Below are positions 1 through 7,384 of a DNA stretch of 64,000 bases, one piece after another. Source of the stretch: CAZCEC01 sp964497615. GTDB lineage: Bacteria > Chloroflexota > Anaerolineae > Anaerolineales > UBA6663. Positions within the stretch are counted from its first letter, which is position 1. The number at the start of each line of letters is the position of its first letter. The position numbers were made by a program, and so were the translations under genes. Below the pieces are notes generated by a model, which was not told where the DNA came from, did not search any database, and saw only the letters and a program-made list of their open reading frames with translations. The DNA lies in contig CAZCEC010000018.1 in assembly GCA_964497615.1 (NCBI GenBank), positions 1 through 64,000 on the forward strand, in the 5' to 3' direction.

Positions 1-3000
1 TTGGAGGCGAGGCGGGTGGGGAAGCTGGCGGCGCGGGGGCGGTGGAGGGCGGAGGCGGGGTTGGGGCCGCGCTGGATGAGGGGGAGGTAGAGGGTGTACG
101 GGGGCGGGACGTCGTCGTCCAGGATGGTGGCAGTGGCGGGGTTGGGTAAACCGAGGAGGGCGTTGACGGGCAGGCTGAGGGTGAGGGTCAGGGTCTCGGT
201 GCCCTCAGTGTCCAGGTTGTCGGTGAGGGGGATGAAGACGGTGAGGGACGTGATCCCCGGGGTGAAGGTCAGGGTCTGGTTCAGGCCGGCAAAGTCGGCC
301 GGGCCGGCAGTGCCGGGGGTGGTGGAGAGGGTCACTTGAACGGTGAAGGCTGCGGCGCTGCTTAGGGTGACGGTGAAGGGCAGGCTGAGGGCCGACTCGG
401 TGGCGGTGTAGGCGGCGTGGCTGAACTGGACAGTGGGCAGAGGTGTGAGGTCGCTCTCGAAGGCGCCGATGTCGCAGCGCGGGCCTTGCGGGCGGGCGAC
501 GCCGCGCTGGTCGGCAGGTTCGCACGCGCCGCCGCCCGTGCCGGGCGCGGCGGGGTTGCCAGCGTCGAGGGCGGGGCTGCCGAGGAGGAGCGCGTGAGTC
601 AAGGTGCCGCCGCCGTTATCGGCCAGGGGAGCGAGTAGGGCGGGGGTGTTGGTGAGGTCGCCGGGGGCGGCGCCGGAAAGGGTGCAGCCCGTGGTGGACT
701 CGATGAGGTTGAAGCCGCCGGTGGTGAAGGCGCCGGCGCAGTCGGGAGCTTCGCCGCCGGGATCGGAGTTGCCGGACAGAATCGTATTGGCGAGGGTGAT
801 GGGCGCGGTGGAGGAGATGTACAGGCCGCCACCGTCGCCGGTGATGACGGTGTTGTGGGCGAGGGTGACGTTGTTGAGGGTCGAGGCTAGGCCCGCATCC
901 AGATCCCGGTATAAGCCGCCGCCACCTTCGTCCGCGCGGTTGCCGGAAATGGTCGTATTGGCGAGGGTGGAGTAACCGAGGTCGTAGATGCCGCCGCCGA
1001 GGCGGGCGGTGTTGCTGGCGACGACGGTCTCGGTGAGGTGGGCGCCGCTGACGTAAGCGCCGCCGCCACGGTCGGCGGTGTTGCTGAGGAACTGAGTTGC
1101 GTGAATGTCTATGACATCGCCGTCAGAGTGGAGCCCGCCGCCGTCGTTGGCGGCCTGGTTGTTGGAGATCAGGCTGTTGGTCAGGACCAGGCCGCCGGTG
1201 ACGTGCAGTCCGCCCGCATTGCCGGTGGCGACGTTGTAGGCGAGGGTGCTGTCGGTGACTGTAGTCGGGCTGCTGCTGGCGAGGCCGCCGCCAGTGGCGG
1301 CGGTGTTGCTGAACACCTGGCCGCGCAGGATGGTGAGGCTATCAGATGCAGCACCCGCGCTCCAGACACCGCCGCCGTTGAGACCCTGGTTGCCGGCCAC
1401 CACACTATCCACCAGCCGTATGTGACCAAGACTGCTATAGATACCGCCGCCGCCGTCGTAGTCGTCGTCAAAGCCAGCGACGTTGCCCTGAATGAGGCTG
1501 TTGGTGATGGTGACAGCACCACCATCGTTGCTTAAGCCGCCCCCATAGTGGTAGACGGAATTGGATAGCACACCGGAGCCGGATATCCAGGCGCTGGCCT
1601 GAAGCCCGAGGTTGGCGAGACCGCCGCCAACGCCTGCGGTGTTGGCGTTGAGGGAGGCGCCAGTCATCGTCAGCCAGCCGCTGTTGAAGAGGCCGCCGCC
1701 GCCGAGGGCGGTGTTGGCCGAAAAGTCCGCGTCGAACACGGTAAGGTGCCCGAGATTGGCAAGGCCGCCACCGTCGTTACCGGCGGCATTGTTCGCCAAT
1801 GTGCCGCCATTAATGGATAGAAGGCCAATCGCTGCAAACGGCATGGATTGGTTGTGAAGGGCGCCGCCCAATTTGCTGGCGGTATTGCTGATAAAGTCTG
1901 TGTCTACCACAGCGGCAGAGCCGAAGTTGCTGAGCGCCCCTCCGTCCTCGCCGGAGTTGCCTTCGAACTCATTGCCGGACAACGCCAATGAACCCCAGTT
2001 CAAAATGGCGCCGCCGCGCGGCGTGAACGGGGGCGAAGCCAATGGAACGCTATTGCTAACAAATTCGCTTTCAGAGATGGTCAGATCGCCATCGTTGTAA
2101 ATGCCGCCGCCGCCAAGGCCGGCCAGGTTGGAGGCAAAGGTGCTCGAAGACACGATGGCAACGGCCGGCGAACTATCGGGTTGAAACTCATTGGCAAAGC
2201 CACCTCCATACTGACCGGCGCTGTTGCTGATGACTGTCGTGTCTGTAATGCCCATCCAGCCAGCGTTGAAAAGGGCGCCGCCGTAGACACTCCAATTGTC
2301 CACAATGTAGGAATTTACCAGGGTGAATTGGCCCTCGTTGGCCGCCGCGCTTCCCAGGTGCGCGGTGTTGGAGATGAACTGCACTTCACTGAGGCTGGCA
2401 AGCCCAGCCCCATTGAAGAGGCCGCCGCCGGGGCCAAAGGCAGAGACGAAATTGCCAGCGATGGTCGTATTGGTAATGAGGGCCGTGGTGGCGGTGAGAT
2501 ACAGGCCGCCGCCGGAGAGGGAGGCGGTGTTGCTGAGGATGTGGCTGGCAGTCAAGGTCAGGGGGGCTTCGGCGTAGATGCCGCCGCCATTTTGGCTGGC
2601 GGTGTTGCTGACAATGGTGGTGCCGGAGATGACCAGGGGCGCGCCGCCGGGATATTGGTAGATGCCGCCCCCGCTGTTGCCCAGGATGGTGCTGTCCGCA
2701 ATGAGGGAGGGCGGCGTTGGGCCTTCGAGTAGCAGGCCCAAGTTGAGGATGCCGCCCGAATACGTGATGGCCTCGTTGTAGGCGATGAGGCTGCCGGTGA
2801 CCGTCATCTGGCCGAAGCTGGCAAGGCCGCCGGTGCCGGCGGCGTGGTTGTAGGCGACGGTGCTGGAGATGAGCGAGAGGTGGTGGGTGTTGAACATGCC
2901 GCCGATCTCGATGGCGGTGTTGCTCACGATCTCGCTCTGCTCGATCTGCATGACACCGTACGGCCAGTTGATCACCCCGCTGCCTTGCCCGGCGGTGTTG

Positions 3001-3728
3001 CCCTCCACGCGGCTCGCAACGATGCGGGCTGTGGTAGTCACGGCGCCGACCAGGTTCCAGAATTCGCCATGCGCCAGGCCGCCGCCCAGGTTGGCGGTGT
3101 TGCTCAGTATGTCGCTGGCAGAGACCAGAAGGTCGCCATCACTGAAGATGCCGCCGCCGATGATAGCGCCGGTGTTGCTGATGACTCGGCTGTCGCGCAG
3201 CGTGAGCGTGCCTTGATTGAGTATCCCGCTTCCGTTCTGGAAGGCCCCAATCGTCAGGCTTCCGCCAGTGATCGTGACATTCTCAATCGTGATGGCCGCC
3301 GTTGGGGTGATCTCAATAACCCGGTCGCCGAAGAGGGCGCCGGTGGTGGAGATGATGGTGGTGGAGGAGAGCGCGCCGGAGAGGGTCAGGTCATCGGTGA
3401 GGTCGAGGTCGCCGGTGAGGGCGGCGTCTTCATCGCTGCCGGCGAGGGTGAGGGTGTAGGTACCCGAAGGGAGGGTAATGGTGTCGTGGCCGGGGGAGGC
3501 GTTGGCGGCGATGATGGCTTCGCGCAGGGAGCAGTCAAGGTCGCACACGCCGTCGGCGGTGTCGTCGGTCTTGGTGACGGTGAAGGCTGCCGTGGGGGCA
3601 TGCGGTTTTGCGGCCGGACGGGCGCGGGCGTGGCAGGCGCGGGCGGGGGCGACGCCGAGGGAGCCGAGGGCGAGGAGGAGGGCGGCGAGGAGGCGGAGGG
3701 GCTTATGCGGTTGGGAGATGAAGGGCAT
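1..3728 (-). CDS. Secreted CSLREA / beta-helix / Calx-beta protein (3' end outside window)
   Basis: The minus frame is open from ATG 3728 to the window edge, at least 1242 codons; I checked the frame at four interior points. Residues 1-31 form a signal peptide (LRLLAALLLALGSLG core). A CSLREA domain follows at about 47-95, with the motif CDLDCSLREAIIAAN. Residues about 110-1090 are a right-handed beta-helix built of repeats of the kind SNTAxxGGGIxN. A Calx-beta domain ends in ATILDDD (about 1098-1206). The segment YTLYLPLIQR (bases 69-98) matches the extreme C-termini of two other secreted proteins here, but this protein continues for at least 22 more residues. A purine-rich ribosome site (AGGGGG) lies 6 nt before ATG. 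It is probably a large cell-surface or extracellular protein; its ligand is unknown. The domain assignment is secure, the role is not. Confidence 0.85.
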   Translation of the reverse strand, partial: MPFISQPHKPLRLLAALLLALGSLGVAPARACHARARPAAKPHAPTAAFTVTKTDDTADGVCDLDCSLREAIIAANASPGHDTITLPSGTYTLTLAGSDEDAALTGDLDLTDDLTLSGALSSTTIISTTGALFGDRVIEITPTAAITIENVTITGGSLTIGAFQNGSGILNQGTLTLRDSRVISNTGAIIGGGIFSDGDLLVSASDILSNTANLGGGLAHGEFWNLVGAVTTTARIVASRVEGNTAGQGSGVINWPYGVMQIEQSEIVSNTAIEIGGMFNTHHLSLISSTVAYNHAAGTGGLASFGQMTVTGSLIAYNEAITYSGGILNLGLLLEGPTPPSLIADSTILGNSGGGIYQYPGGAPLVISGTTIVSNTASQNGGGIYAEAPLTLTASHILSNTASLSGGGLYLTATTALITNTTIAGNFVSAFGPGGGLFNGAGLASLSEVQFISNTAHLGSAAANEGQFTLVNSYIVDNWSVYGGALFNAGWMGITDTTVISNSAGQYGGGFANEFQPDSSPAVAIVSSSTFASNLAGLGGGGIYNDGDLTISESEFVSNSVPLASPPFTPRGGAILNWGSLALSGNEFEGNSGEDGGALSNFGSAAVVDTDFISNTASKLGGALHNQSMPFAAIGLLSINGGTLANNAAGNDGGGLANLGHLTVFDADFSANTALGGGGLFNSGWLTMTGASLNANTAGVGGGLANLGLQASAWISGSGVLSNSVYHYGGGLSNDGGAVTITNSLIQGNVAGFDDDYDGGGGIYSSLGHIRLVDSVVAGNQGLNGGGVWSAGAASDSLTILRGQVFSNTAATGGGLASSSPTTVTDSTLAYNVATGNAGGLHVTGGLVLTNSLISNNQAANDGGGLHSDGDVIDIHATQFLSNTADRGGGAYVSGAHLTETVVASNTARLGGGIYDLGYSTLANTTISGNRADEGGGGLYRDLDAGLASTLNNVTLAHNTVITGDGGGLYISSTAPITLANTILSGNSDPGGEAPDCAGAFTTGGFNLIESTTGCTLSGAAPGDLTNTPALLAPLADNGGGTLTHALLLGSPALDAGNPAAPGTGGGACEPADQRGVARPQGPRCDIGAFESDLTPLPTVQFSHAAYTATESALSLPFTVTLSSAAAFTVQVTLSTTPGTAGPADFAGLNQTLTFTPGITSLTVFIPLTDNLDTEGTETLTLTLSLPVNALLGLPNPATATILDDDVPPPYTLYLPLIQRGPNPASALHRPRAASFPTRLAS

Positions 3729-4035
3729 GATTTCCCCCTGGTGTGCGCCCCCTGATTACATGTCGAGAATAACCGGATCGTACCACTTTTCGGGGGGGGG
3801 GAAGTGATAGTCGTCACTGCATGACACGGGCCGGCGGTGGACTATCCTGGCACAGGGAGAAAACGGAGAAAGCTGGGCGGAGTGGAAGGAATTCTGGGTG
3901 CGCGGATGGCGCGCGACACGGAGGTTACCGCGACGGTAACTTAGTCGTTCCCGCGCTGTAACCGGGCGGGGAACTGGGTGTGAACGTGGGCCCCTAGAGT
4001 GACGGTCAAAGAGGATCGTCACCTGGGAGGGGACC
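3729..4035. other. Divergent intergenic region
   Basis: This 307-bp spacer separates the divergent beta-helix and protease genes, so both promoters must lie here. It carries a run of nine or more G near 3800. Just before 4036 is a strong ribosome site (GGGAGGGG at 4024-4031). I could not identify a convincing -10/-35 pair for either gene. Confidence 0.5.
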
Positions 4036-4848
4036 ATGAACACGCTCAACACGACCGACACCAAGATTCCTCGGCGGAGTGCGCCTCGGAATGACAACAT
4101 TGGCGGGAGGGTTAGCCGGCGGGGGTTTCTGAAGCTGGGGTTGGCGGTGCTGGCGGCGGTGGCGATGCCGCCCGAGACGGCGATGGCGGTGGCGCCCAAT
4201 TCGGCATTGCTGCCGGGGGACGAAGCGCCCGCGCCGCAGCCGGCCGCTGTGGAGGCCGACGCCGCGGTGCTGCGCTATGCCGTTCGCCTGGACCACGTGT
4301 ATGACGTGCCGAACGGCGCGACCGTGCTGCGCCACCCCGTGCCCAGCCTGGGCACCGTCATCGGCGCCAACGCTGTCCTGACCCACAATCACTTCCACGC
4401 GGAGACGGGGCGGCTGGACAACGAGGCCATGCGCTTCGACGCCCCTGGCCAGCCGGCCGCCCGCGTGCCCATGGGCGACCTGGCGCACACGCGCCTCAAT
4501 GACCAGACGACCCAATTCGCGCTCGGCGGCGAGTGGCGGCCCACTGCCGTTTATGCGCCCATCGCCGAGGCTGCCACGCTGGCCGCCCTGCGGCCTGGCG
4601 ACATGGTGACGGTGGTGTATTGGGACGATGCGGCTCAGTCGCTGGCGGTGACGGCCTGCGCCATCGCCGCCGTCAGCCCGGGCGTGCTCACCCTGGCCGA
4701 CCCGGACAACCTGTTCAACGGCGGCGACTCGGGCGGGGGGGTGTTCTACCAGGGCGAGTTGGTGGGCAACACGTGGGGTTTCCTCACCGACCAAACGGGC
4801 GCGCGGCTGGGGCTGGTGAATGTGGCGCTGGTCAATGCCGGGAAATGA
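4036..4848 (+). CDS. Tat-exported trypsin-like serine protease
   Basis: A 270-aa protein with a twin-arginine signal (SRRGFLKLGLAVLAAVA, about residues 27-45), so it is exported folded. The mature part has the trypsin-fold hallmarks: VLTHNHF around the catalytic His and GGDSGGGVF around the catalytic Ser. The Asp is probably in the NDQTTQF region but is less certain. The start is fixed by GGGAGGGG 5 nt before ATG. Residues about 11-20 (IPRRSAPRND) are encoded by a dispersed palindromic repeat (see 4065-4096), so the N-region ahead of the Tat motif looks repeat-derived. It stands alone between a divergent surface protein and a convergent YbaK gene. Substrate is unknown; the protease fold is well supported. 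Confidence 0.82.
   Translation: MNTLNTTDTKIPRRSAPRNDNIGGRVSRRGFLKLGLAVLAAVAMPPETAMAVAPNSALLPGDEAPAPQPAAVEADAAVLRYAVRLDHVYDVPNGATVLRHPVPSLGTVIGANAVLTHNHFHAETGRLDNEAMRFDAPGQPAARVPMGDLAHTRLNDQTTQFALGGEWRPTAVYAPIAEAATLAALRPGDMVTVVYWDDAAQSLAVTACAIAAVSPGVLTLADPDNLFNGGDSGGGVFYQGELVGNTWGFLTDQTGARLGLVNVALVNAGK
4065..4096. repeat. Dispersed palindromic repeat, copy A (inside CDS)
   Basis: The element begins GATTCCTC and ends TCGGAATGACA, with imperfect arms ATTCC-tc-GGCG and CGCC-tc-GGAAT around a short loop. The same termini and the same TC mismatches recur at 11297-11336. This copy lies in frame inside the protease gene. Confidence 0.7.
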
Positions 4849-4879
4849 AAGGAAGTTAGGGAAGCGCGGGACTTATCGC

Positions 4880-5362
4880 TTAAGTCTCAAGCCTGACGCG
4901 GGCGACGTGGCCCTGGGTGGCGCGCAGGAGGTCGGCGGGGGTGAGGCAGAAGAGGGCGTTGGGGGTGCCGGCGGCGGCCCAGATTTCGGCGTGGGGGAGG
5001 AGGTCTTCATCAATGAAGGTGGGGATGGGCTCGAGGTGGCCGACGGGGGGCACGCCGCCGATGGCGAAGCCGGTACGGGCGCGGACGAAATCGGCGTCGG
5101 CCTTGGCGAGGGGCTCGCCGAGGAGGGCGGCGATGGTTTTTTCATCCACGCGATTGGCGCCGGAGGTGAGGACGAGGACGGGGCGGTCACTCTGCGGGGC
5201 GCGGAAGAGGATGGATTTGACGATCTGGCCGAGGGTGCAGCCGACGGCGGCGGCGGCCTCGGGGGCGGTGCGGGTGCTCTGGGGCAACTCGACGACGTTG
5301 AGGGTCAGGCCGGCGGCGGCGAGGGCGTCTTGGACGCGCTGGGCGGAGGGGGAGAGGGACAT
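4880..5362 (-). CDS. YbaK/EbsC-family aminoacyl-tRNA deacylase
   Basis: A 160-aa YbaK/ProX-fold protein of the family that hydrolyses mischarged aminoacyl-tRNA (Cys-tRNA(Pro) and related). Family features are the N-terminal helix SAQRVQDALAAAGL, the conserved lysine in GQIVKSILFRA, the VLTSGANRVD strand and the segment GFAIGGVPPVGH near residue 105. I chose ATG 5362 because family members begin near MSLSPSAQRV; an in-frame ATG at 5401 would add 13 low-complexity residues. No Shine-Dalgarno is visible before either ATG. A TATAAT box lies about 90 bp upstream (5452-5457), so the mRNA would have a leader. The exact editing substrate cannot be told from sequence. Confidence 0.82.
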   Translation of the reverse strand: MSLSPSAQRVQDALAAAGLTLNVVELPQSTRTAPEAAAAVGCTLGQIVKSILFRAPQSDRPVLVLTSGANRVDEKTIAALLGEPLAKADADFVRARTGFAIGGVPPVGHLEPIPTFIDEDLLPHAEIWAAAGTPNALFCLTPADLLRATQGHVARVRLET

Positions 5363-5403
5363 GGGAAGGAGGAAGGATGAATTATGAAGGATGAAGGTCA
5401 CGA

Positions 5404-5436
5404 CCCCCCTTGGGCCAGGAGTGACCCCAGGGGGGT
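5404..5436. promoter_or_regulatory. Leader hairpin upstream of YbaK gene
   Basis: Six C plus TTGGG pairs with CCCCA plus six G across a short loop. It lies between the predicted -10 (TATAAT on minus, 5457-5452) and the YbaK start, so it would fold in the leader. It may be a palindromic repeat rather than a regulator. Confidence 0.4.
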
Positions 5437-5451
5437 GAAGAGTGAGGAAAG

Positions 5452-5457
5452 ATTATA
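5452..5457 (-). promoter_or_regulatory. Predicted -10 box (TATAAT) for YbaK gene
   Basis: A perfect TATAAT on the minus strand about 90 bp upstream of the chosen start. No clear -35 was found because the upstream DNA is low-complexity. Confidence 0.45.
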
Positions 5458-5639
5458 GACGAAGGACGAACCCCGCGAAATGCTGTGGGGCAGGCGACGA
5501 AGGACGAAGATGGCGGAGGCAAGGTGAAGGGTGATGGGCGGAGGGCGAAAGTGGCGGGCGAAGGACGGAAGACGAAGGACGAAGGACGGAAGACGAAGCA
5601 CAAAGGATGAAGGACGGGGGTTGGAGGATGATAGGCGGG

Positions 5640-6101
5640 TTAGGTGGGATTGAGTGAGAGGGTCTTCCAGTGCGTCTCGAATTTTTCGATGCGGCGGCGG
5701 ATGTACCAGATGTGGGGGTCGGCGGCGCGGCGCTCGGCGCGGAGCTTCCACATGGCGTCGGCGGCGGAGTAGCCCTGGGCAATGAGGATGGCAGCGGCCT
5801 GGGCGACGCTGCGGTGCTTGCCGTGGTGGCAGTGGACGAAGACCTTGCCGCCGGACTCAATGACGGGCAGGGCGGCGCGGACGCCGCGCTCCAGGGCGCG
5901 CATGGGGATGGGGGTGAGGAAGGTATCAATGGTGCGCAGCCAGAGCGAAGCCAGGGGGGGCTGGGAGAAGACGGGGTGGGGCCGGAACTCGCCGCGCATG
6001 GAGATGACGAGGCCGATGCCAAGGTCGCATAGGGCAGGGGCGTCGGCGGGGGCGGGTTGGGCGCCGACGAAGAGGAAGTCGGTGATTTGGGAGATGTCCA
6101 T
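5640..6101 (-). CDS. Dual-specificity / protein-tyrosine-phosphatase-like protein
   Basis: A 153-aa cysteine-dependent phosphatase. The P-loop VHCHHGKHRSV fits H-C-x5-R-S/T, giving the nucleophile Cys and phosphate-binding Arg. The N-terminus MDISQITDFLFVGAQPAPAD is typical of small DSPs (start of the IT..LYIG..P strand), and GIGLVISMRGE matches the DSP core. It is cytoplasmic, with no signal peptide. The start is taken at ATG 6101; no good ribosome site precedes it. Three tandem hairpins (6120-6173) lie immediately upstream and would be in the 5' leader. Substrate could be phosphoprotein or a small phosphorylated molecule. Confidence 0.8.
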   Translation of the reverse strand: MDISQITDFLFVGAQPAPADAPALCDLGIGLVISMRGEFRPHPVFSQPPLASLWLRTIDTFLTPIPMRALERGVRAALPVIESGGKVFVHCHHGKHRSVAQAAAILIAQGYSAADAMWKLRAERRAADPHIWYIRRRIEKFETHWKTLSLNPT

Positions 6102-6119
6102 TAGGAGGACGACCGACGA

Positions 6120-6173
6120 CGCGGCTGAGTACAGCCACGCGGCTGACTACAGCCACGCGGCTGACTACAGCCG
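6120..6173. repeat. Three tandem 18-bp hairpin units
   Basis: Three head-to-tail copies of CGCGGCTGACTACAGCCA (one G/C change in copy 1, last base G in copy 3). Each unit contains a GGCTG/CAGCC stem with a 4-nt loop. They lie just upstream of the phosphatase gene and just downstream of the truncated ClpS-like frame. Confidence 0.8.
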
Positions 6174-6224
6174 TTAACGACCGACGGCGGCCAAAAGGCG
6201 TGGGATTTCGTTCGGTCCCGATGG

Positions 6225-6359
6225 CTATTCATCGAAGGGAGTTGCATCATCTTTGTAGATGAGACTGCGATATGGCGGTTCAAGCTCGGCCTGGGCGGCG
6301 GGGACTTCTGCGAGCTCAATGTCGCGCTCGGTGTCGCGCGGAGCCGGGGAGGCGACCAT
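6225..6359 (-). pseudogene. Truncated ClpS-like adaptor (N-terminal remnant)
   Basis: A 44-codon frame whose C-terminal half, LEPPYRSLIYKDDATPFDE, resembles the start of the ClpS fold (usually PxYRVxLxNDDxTPxxxVVxxL), where the acidic pair contacts the N-degron amino group. The frame stops right after TPFDE, so the remaining roughly 60 residues that form the adaptor are missing, and no other frame downstream restores them. A perfect TATAAT (6371-6366) sits 6 nt before the ATG, so it may still be transcribed as a leaderless message. The ClpS match is short; an unrelated micro-protein is possible. Confidence 0.5.
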
Positions 6360-6365
6360 GGGGCT

Positions 6366-6371
6366 ATTATA
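6366..6371 (-). promoter_or_regulatory. Predicted -10 box of a leaderless gene (ClpS-like remnant)
   Basis: TATAAT on minus followed by AGCCCC and ATG, so transcription would begin at or next to the start codon. Confidence 0.55.
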
Positions 6372-6420
6372 GCCGGACGGAGACAGGCTTACCGATGAAT
6401 TGCACGAAGGGTCCAGATCG

Positions 6421-6450
6421 AAAAGCCCCTGGCGGATGCCAGGGGCTTTT
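6421..6450. terminator. Bidirectional rho-independent terminator
   Basis: A perfect 13-bp stem AAAAGCCCCTGGC / GCCAGGGGCTTTT with loop GGAT. It has T-tracts in both directions. It lies directly downstream of the minus-strand AHSA1 gene. Confidence 0.9.
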
Positions 6451-6463
6451 GGGTCGGGCCGCA

Positions 6464-6958
6464 TTACGCCTGCAGCCGCGCGAGCATTTCGTCCATACGC
6501 TCGGCGGACTCGTTGGCGCCGTCTTCCATGCCGGTGGCCAGCAGGCCGTCGCGCTCTTCCTTAGTCTTGAAACGCGTGTAGGAGGTGAGGATGGTGCGGC
6601 CGTCGTGCTCCTCGAAAGTGTAGGTCTCTTCGCCGGGCTCCACACCTTCGGGCAGACCGTCGTAGCCAAAGGTCCAAGTGATGCGCTCGGGGGCAACCAC
6701 TTCGCGGTACTCGCCGAAGAAGTTCATGACGCTGCCGTCGGGGCCGTGCGAGACGAAGTGCCATTTGCCGCCGGGGCGGGCGTCCAGCGTCTCGACAATG
6801 GTGGTGTACGTGCGCCATCCCCACCACTGCGGGATCAGCGCCGGATCCACGTGGGCGCGGAAGACCAGCTCGCGCGGGGCGTTGAAGGTGCGGGTCATCA
6901 CCAACTCGGTGTCGGAGGGCAGGGTTATCTGGTAACCGGTCTTGGTCGTGGCGGCCAT
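6464..6958 (-). CDS. SRPBCC / AHSA1-family protein
   Basis: A 164-aa START-like protein of the AHSA1 (Aha1 C-terminal-like) family. The opening LVMTRTFNAPRELVFRAHVDPALIPQWWG is the diagnostic first strand and helix, and the YTFEEHDGRTILT strands and C-terminal MDEMLARLQA helix complete the fold. These proteins bind hydrophobic ligands in a deep cavity; the ligand here is unknown. The gene starts 1 nt after the TAA of the ArsR gene, so the two are translationally coupled. The ArsR plus AHSA1 pairing is a recurrent bacterial arrangement, in which the HTH protein controls both genes. The operon ends at the terminator 6421-6450. Confidence 0.88.
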   Translation of the reverse strand: MAATTKTGYQITLPSDTELVMTRTFNAPRELVFRAHVDPALIPQWWGWRTYTTIVETLDARPGGKWHFVSHGPDGSVMNFFGEYREVVAPERITWTFGYDGLPEGVEPGEETYTFEEHDGRTILTSYTRFKTKEERDGLLATGMEDGANESAERMDEMLARLQA

Positions 6959-6959
6959 G

Positions 6960-7277
6960 TTAGGGTTCCTTTTTCTGCAAAACTTGTAGGTGTTCTTCCA
7001 GGCGGTCGTAGCTGGCTTCCTTGAAGCGGCGGTAGCTGTCCAGCCAGGCGTCCAGCGCTCGAAACGGCTCGGCGCGGAGGCGGTAGATGCGCTGCTGGGC
7101 GGAGGGGTGCACATCCACCAACCCGGCTTCGCTGAGGATGCGCAAGTGCTTGGAGACTTGCGGCTGGCGGAGTTGGAGCGTCGCGGCAATCTCACCCACT
7201 GGGCGAGGGCCCTCGCGCAGGAGTTCGACGATCCGCAGACGGTTTGGCTGAGCCAGGGCAGTGAGGGTCGGAAGCAC
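6960..7277 (-). CDS. ArsR-family winged-helix repressor
   Basis: A 105-aa HTH protein. LTALAQPNRLRIVELLREG and VGEIAATLQLRQPQVSKHLRILSEAGLVDVH are the classic ArsR helix-turn-helix and wing entry. No cysteine metal-site motif (CxC) is present, so it is not an evident metal sensor. I chose GTG 7277 instead of the in-frame TTG 7313 because the TTG lies inside the -35 box. The GTG follows the -10 (TATATT, 7289-7284) by exactly 6 nt, which predicts a leaderless message. A palindrome over the -35 argues for autorepression. It heads the two-gene operon with AHSA1. Confidence 0.85.
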   Translation of the reverse strand: MLPTLTALAQPNRLRIVELLREGPRPVGEIAATLQLRQPQVSKHLRILSEAGLVDVHPSAQQRIYRLRAEPFRALDAWLDSYRRFKEASYDRLEEHLQVLQKKEP

Positions 7278-7283
7278 GGATTG

Positions 7284-7321
7284 AATATACCACACGGAGA
7301 ATATTCCTGTCAAGGAATATT
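7284..7321 (-). promoter_or_regulatory. arsR-AHSA1 promoter with overlapping operator
   Basis: On the minus strand, -35 TTGACA (7313-7308) and -10 TATATT (7289-7284) are 18 bp apart. The palindrome AATATTCC-N6-GGAATATT spans 7300-7321, and its 6-nt centre is exactly the -35 hexamer. Bound ArsR dimer would therefore block RNA polymerase. Confidence 0.75.
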
Positions 7322-7384
7322 TCGCGGAAATTGGGTTAGGTCAGCGGAAGATCAAGTGTCGTCAGTCGTCCGGACAGGCGGCGA

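Larger units (their letters stand above)
5364..5636. repeat. Purine-rich low-complexity spacer of GAAGGAYGAAGG-type units
   Basis: The plus strand is dominated by degenerate 7-8 bp units such as GAAGGATGA, GAAGGACGA and GGAAGACGA, densest at 5555-5625. It lies between the YbaK gene and the phosphatase gene. Apparent proline/serine-rich open frames across it have repetitive composition and are not credible proteins. Confidence 0.65.

Noticed and set aside
6120..6173. CRISPR array
   Set aside because: Three abutting 18-bp units have no unique spacers; they are tandem hairpins.
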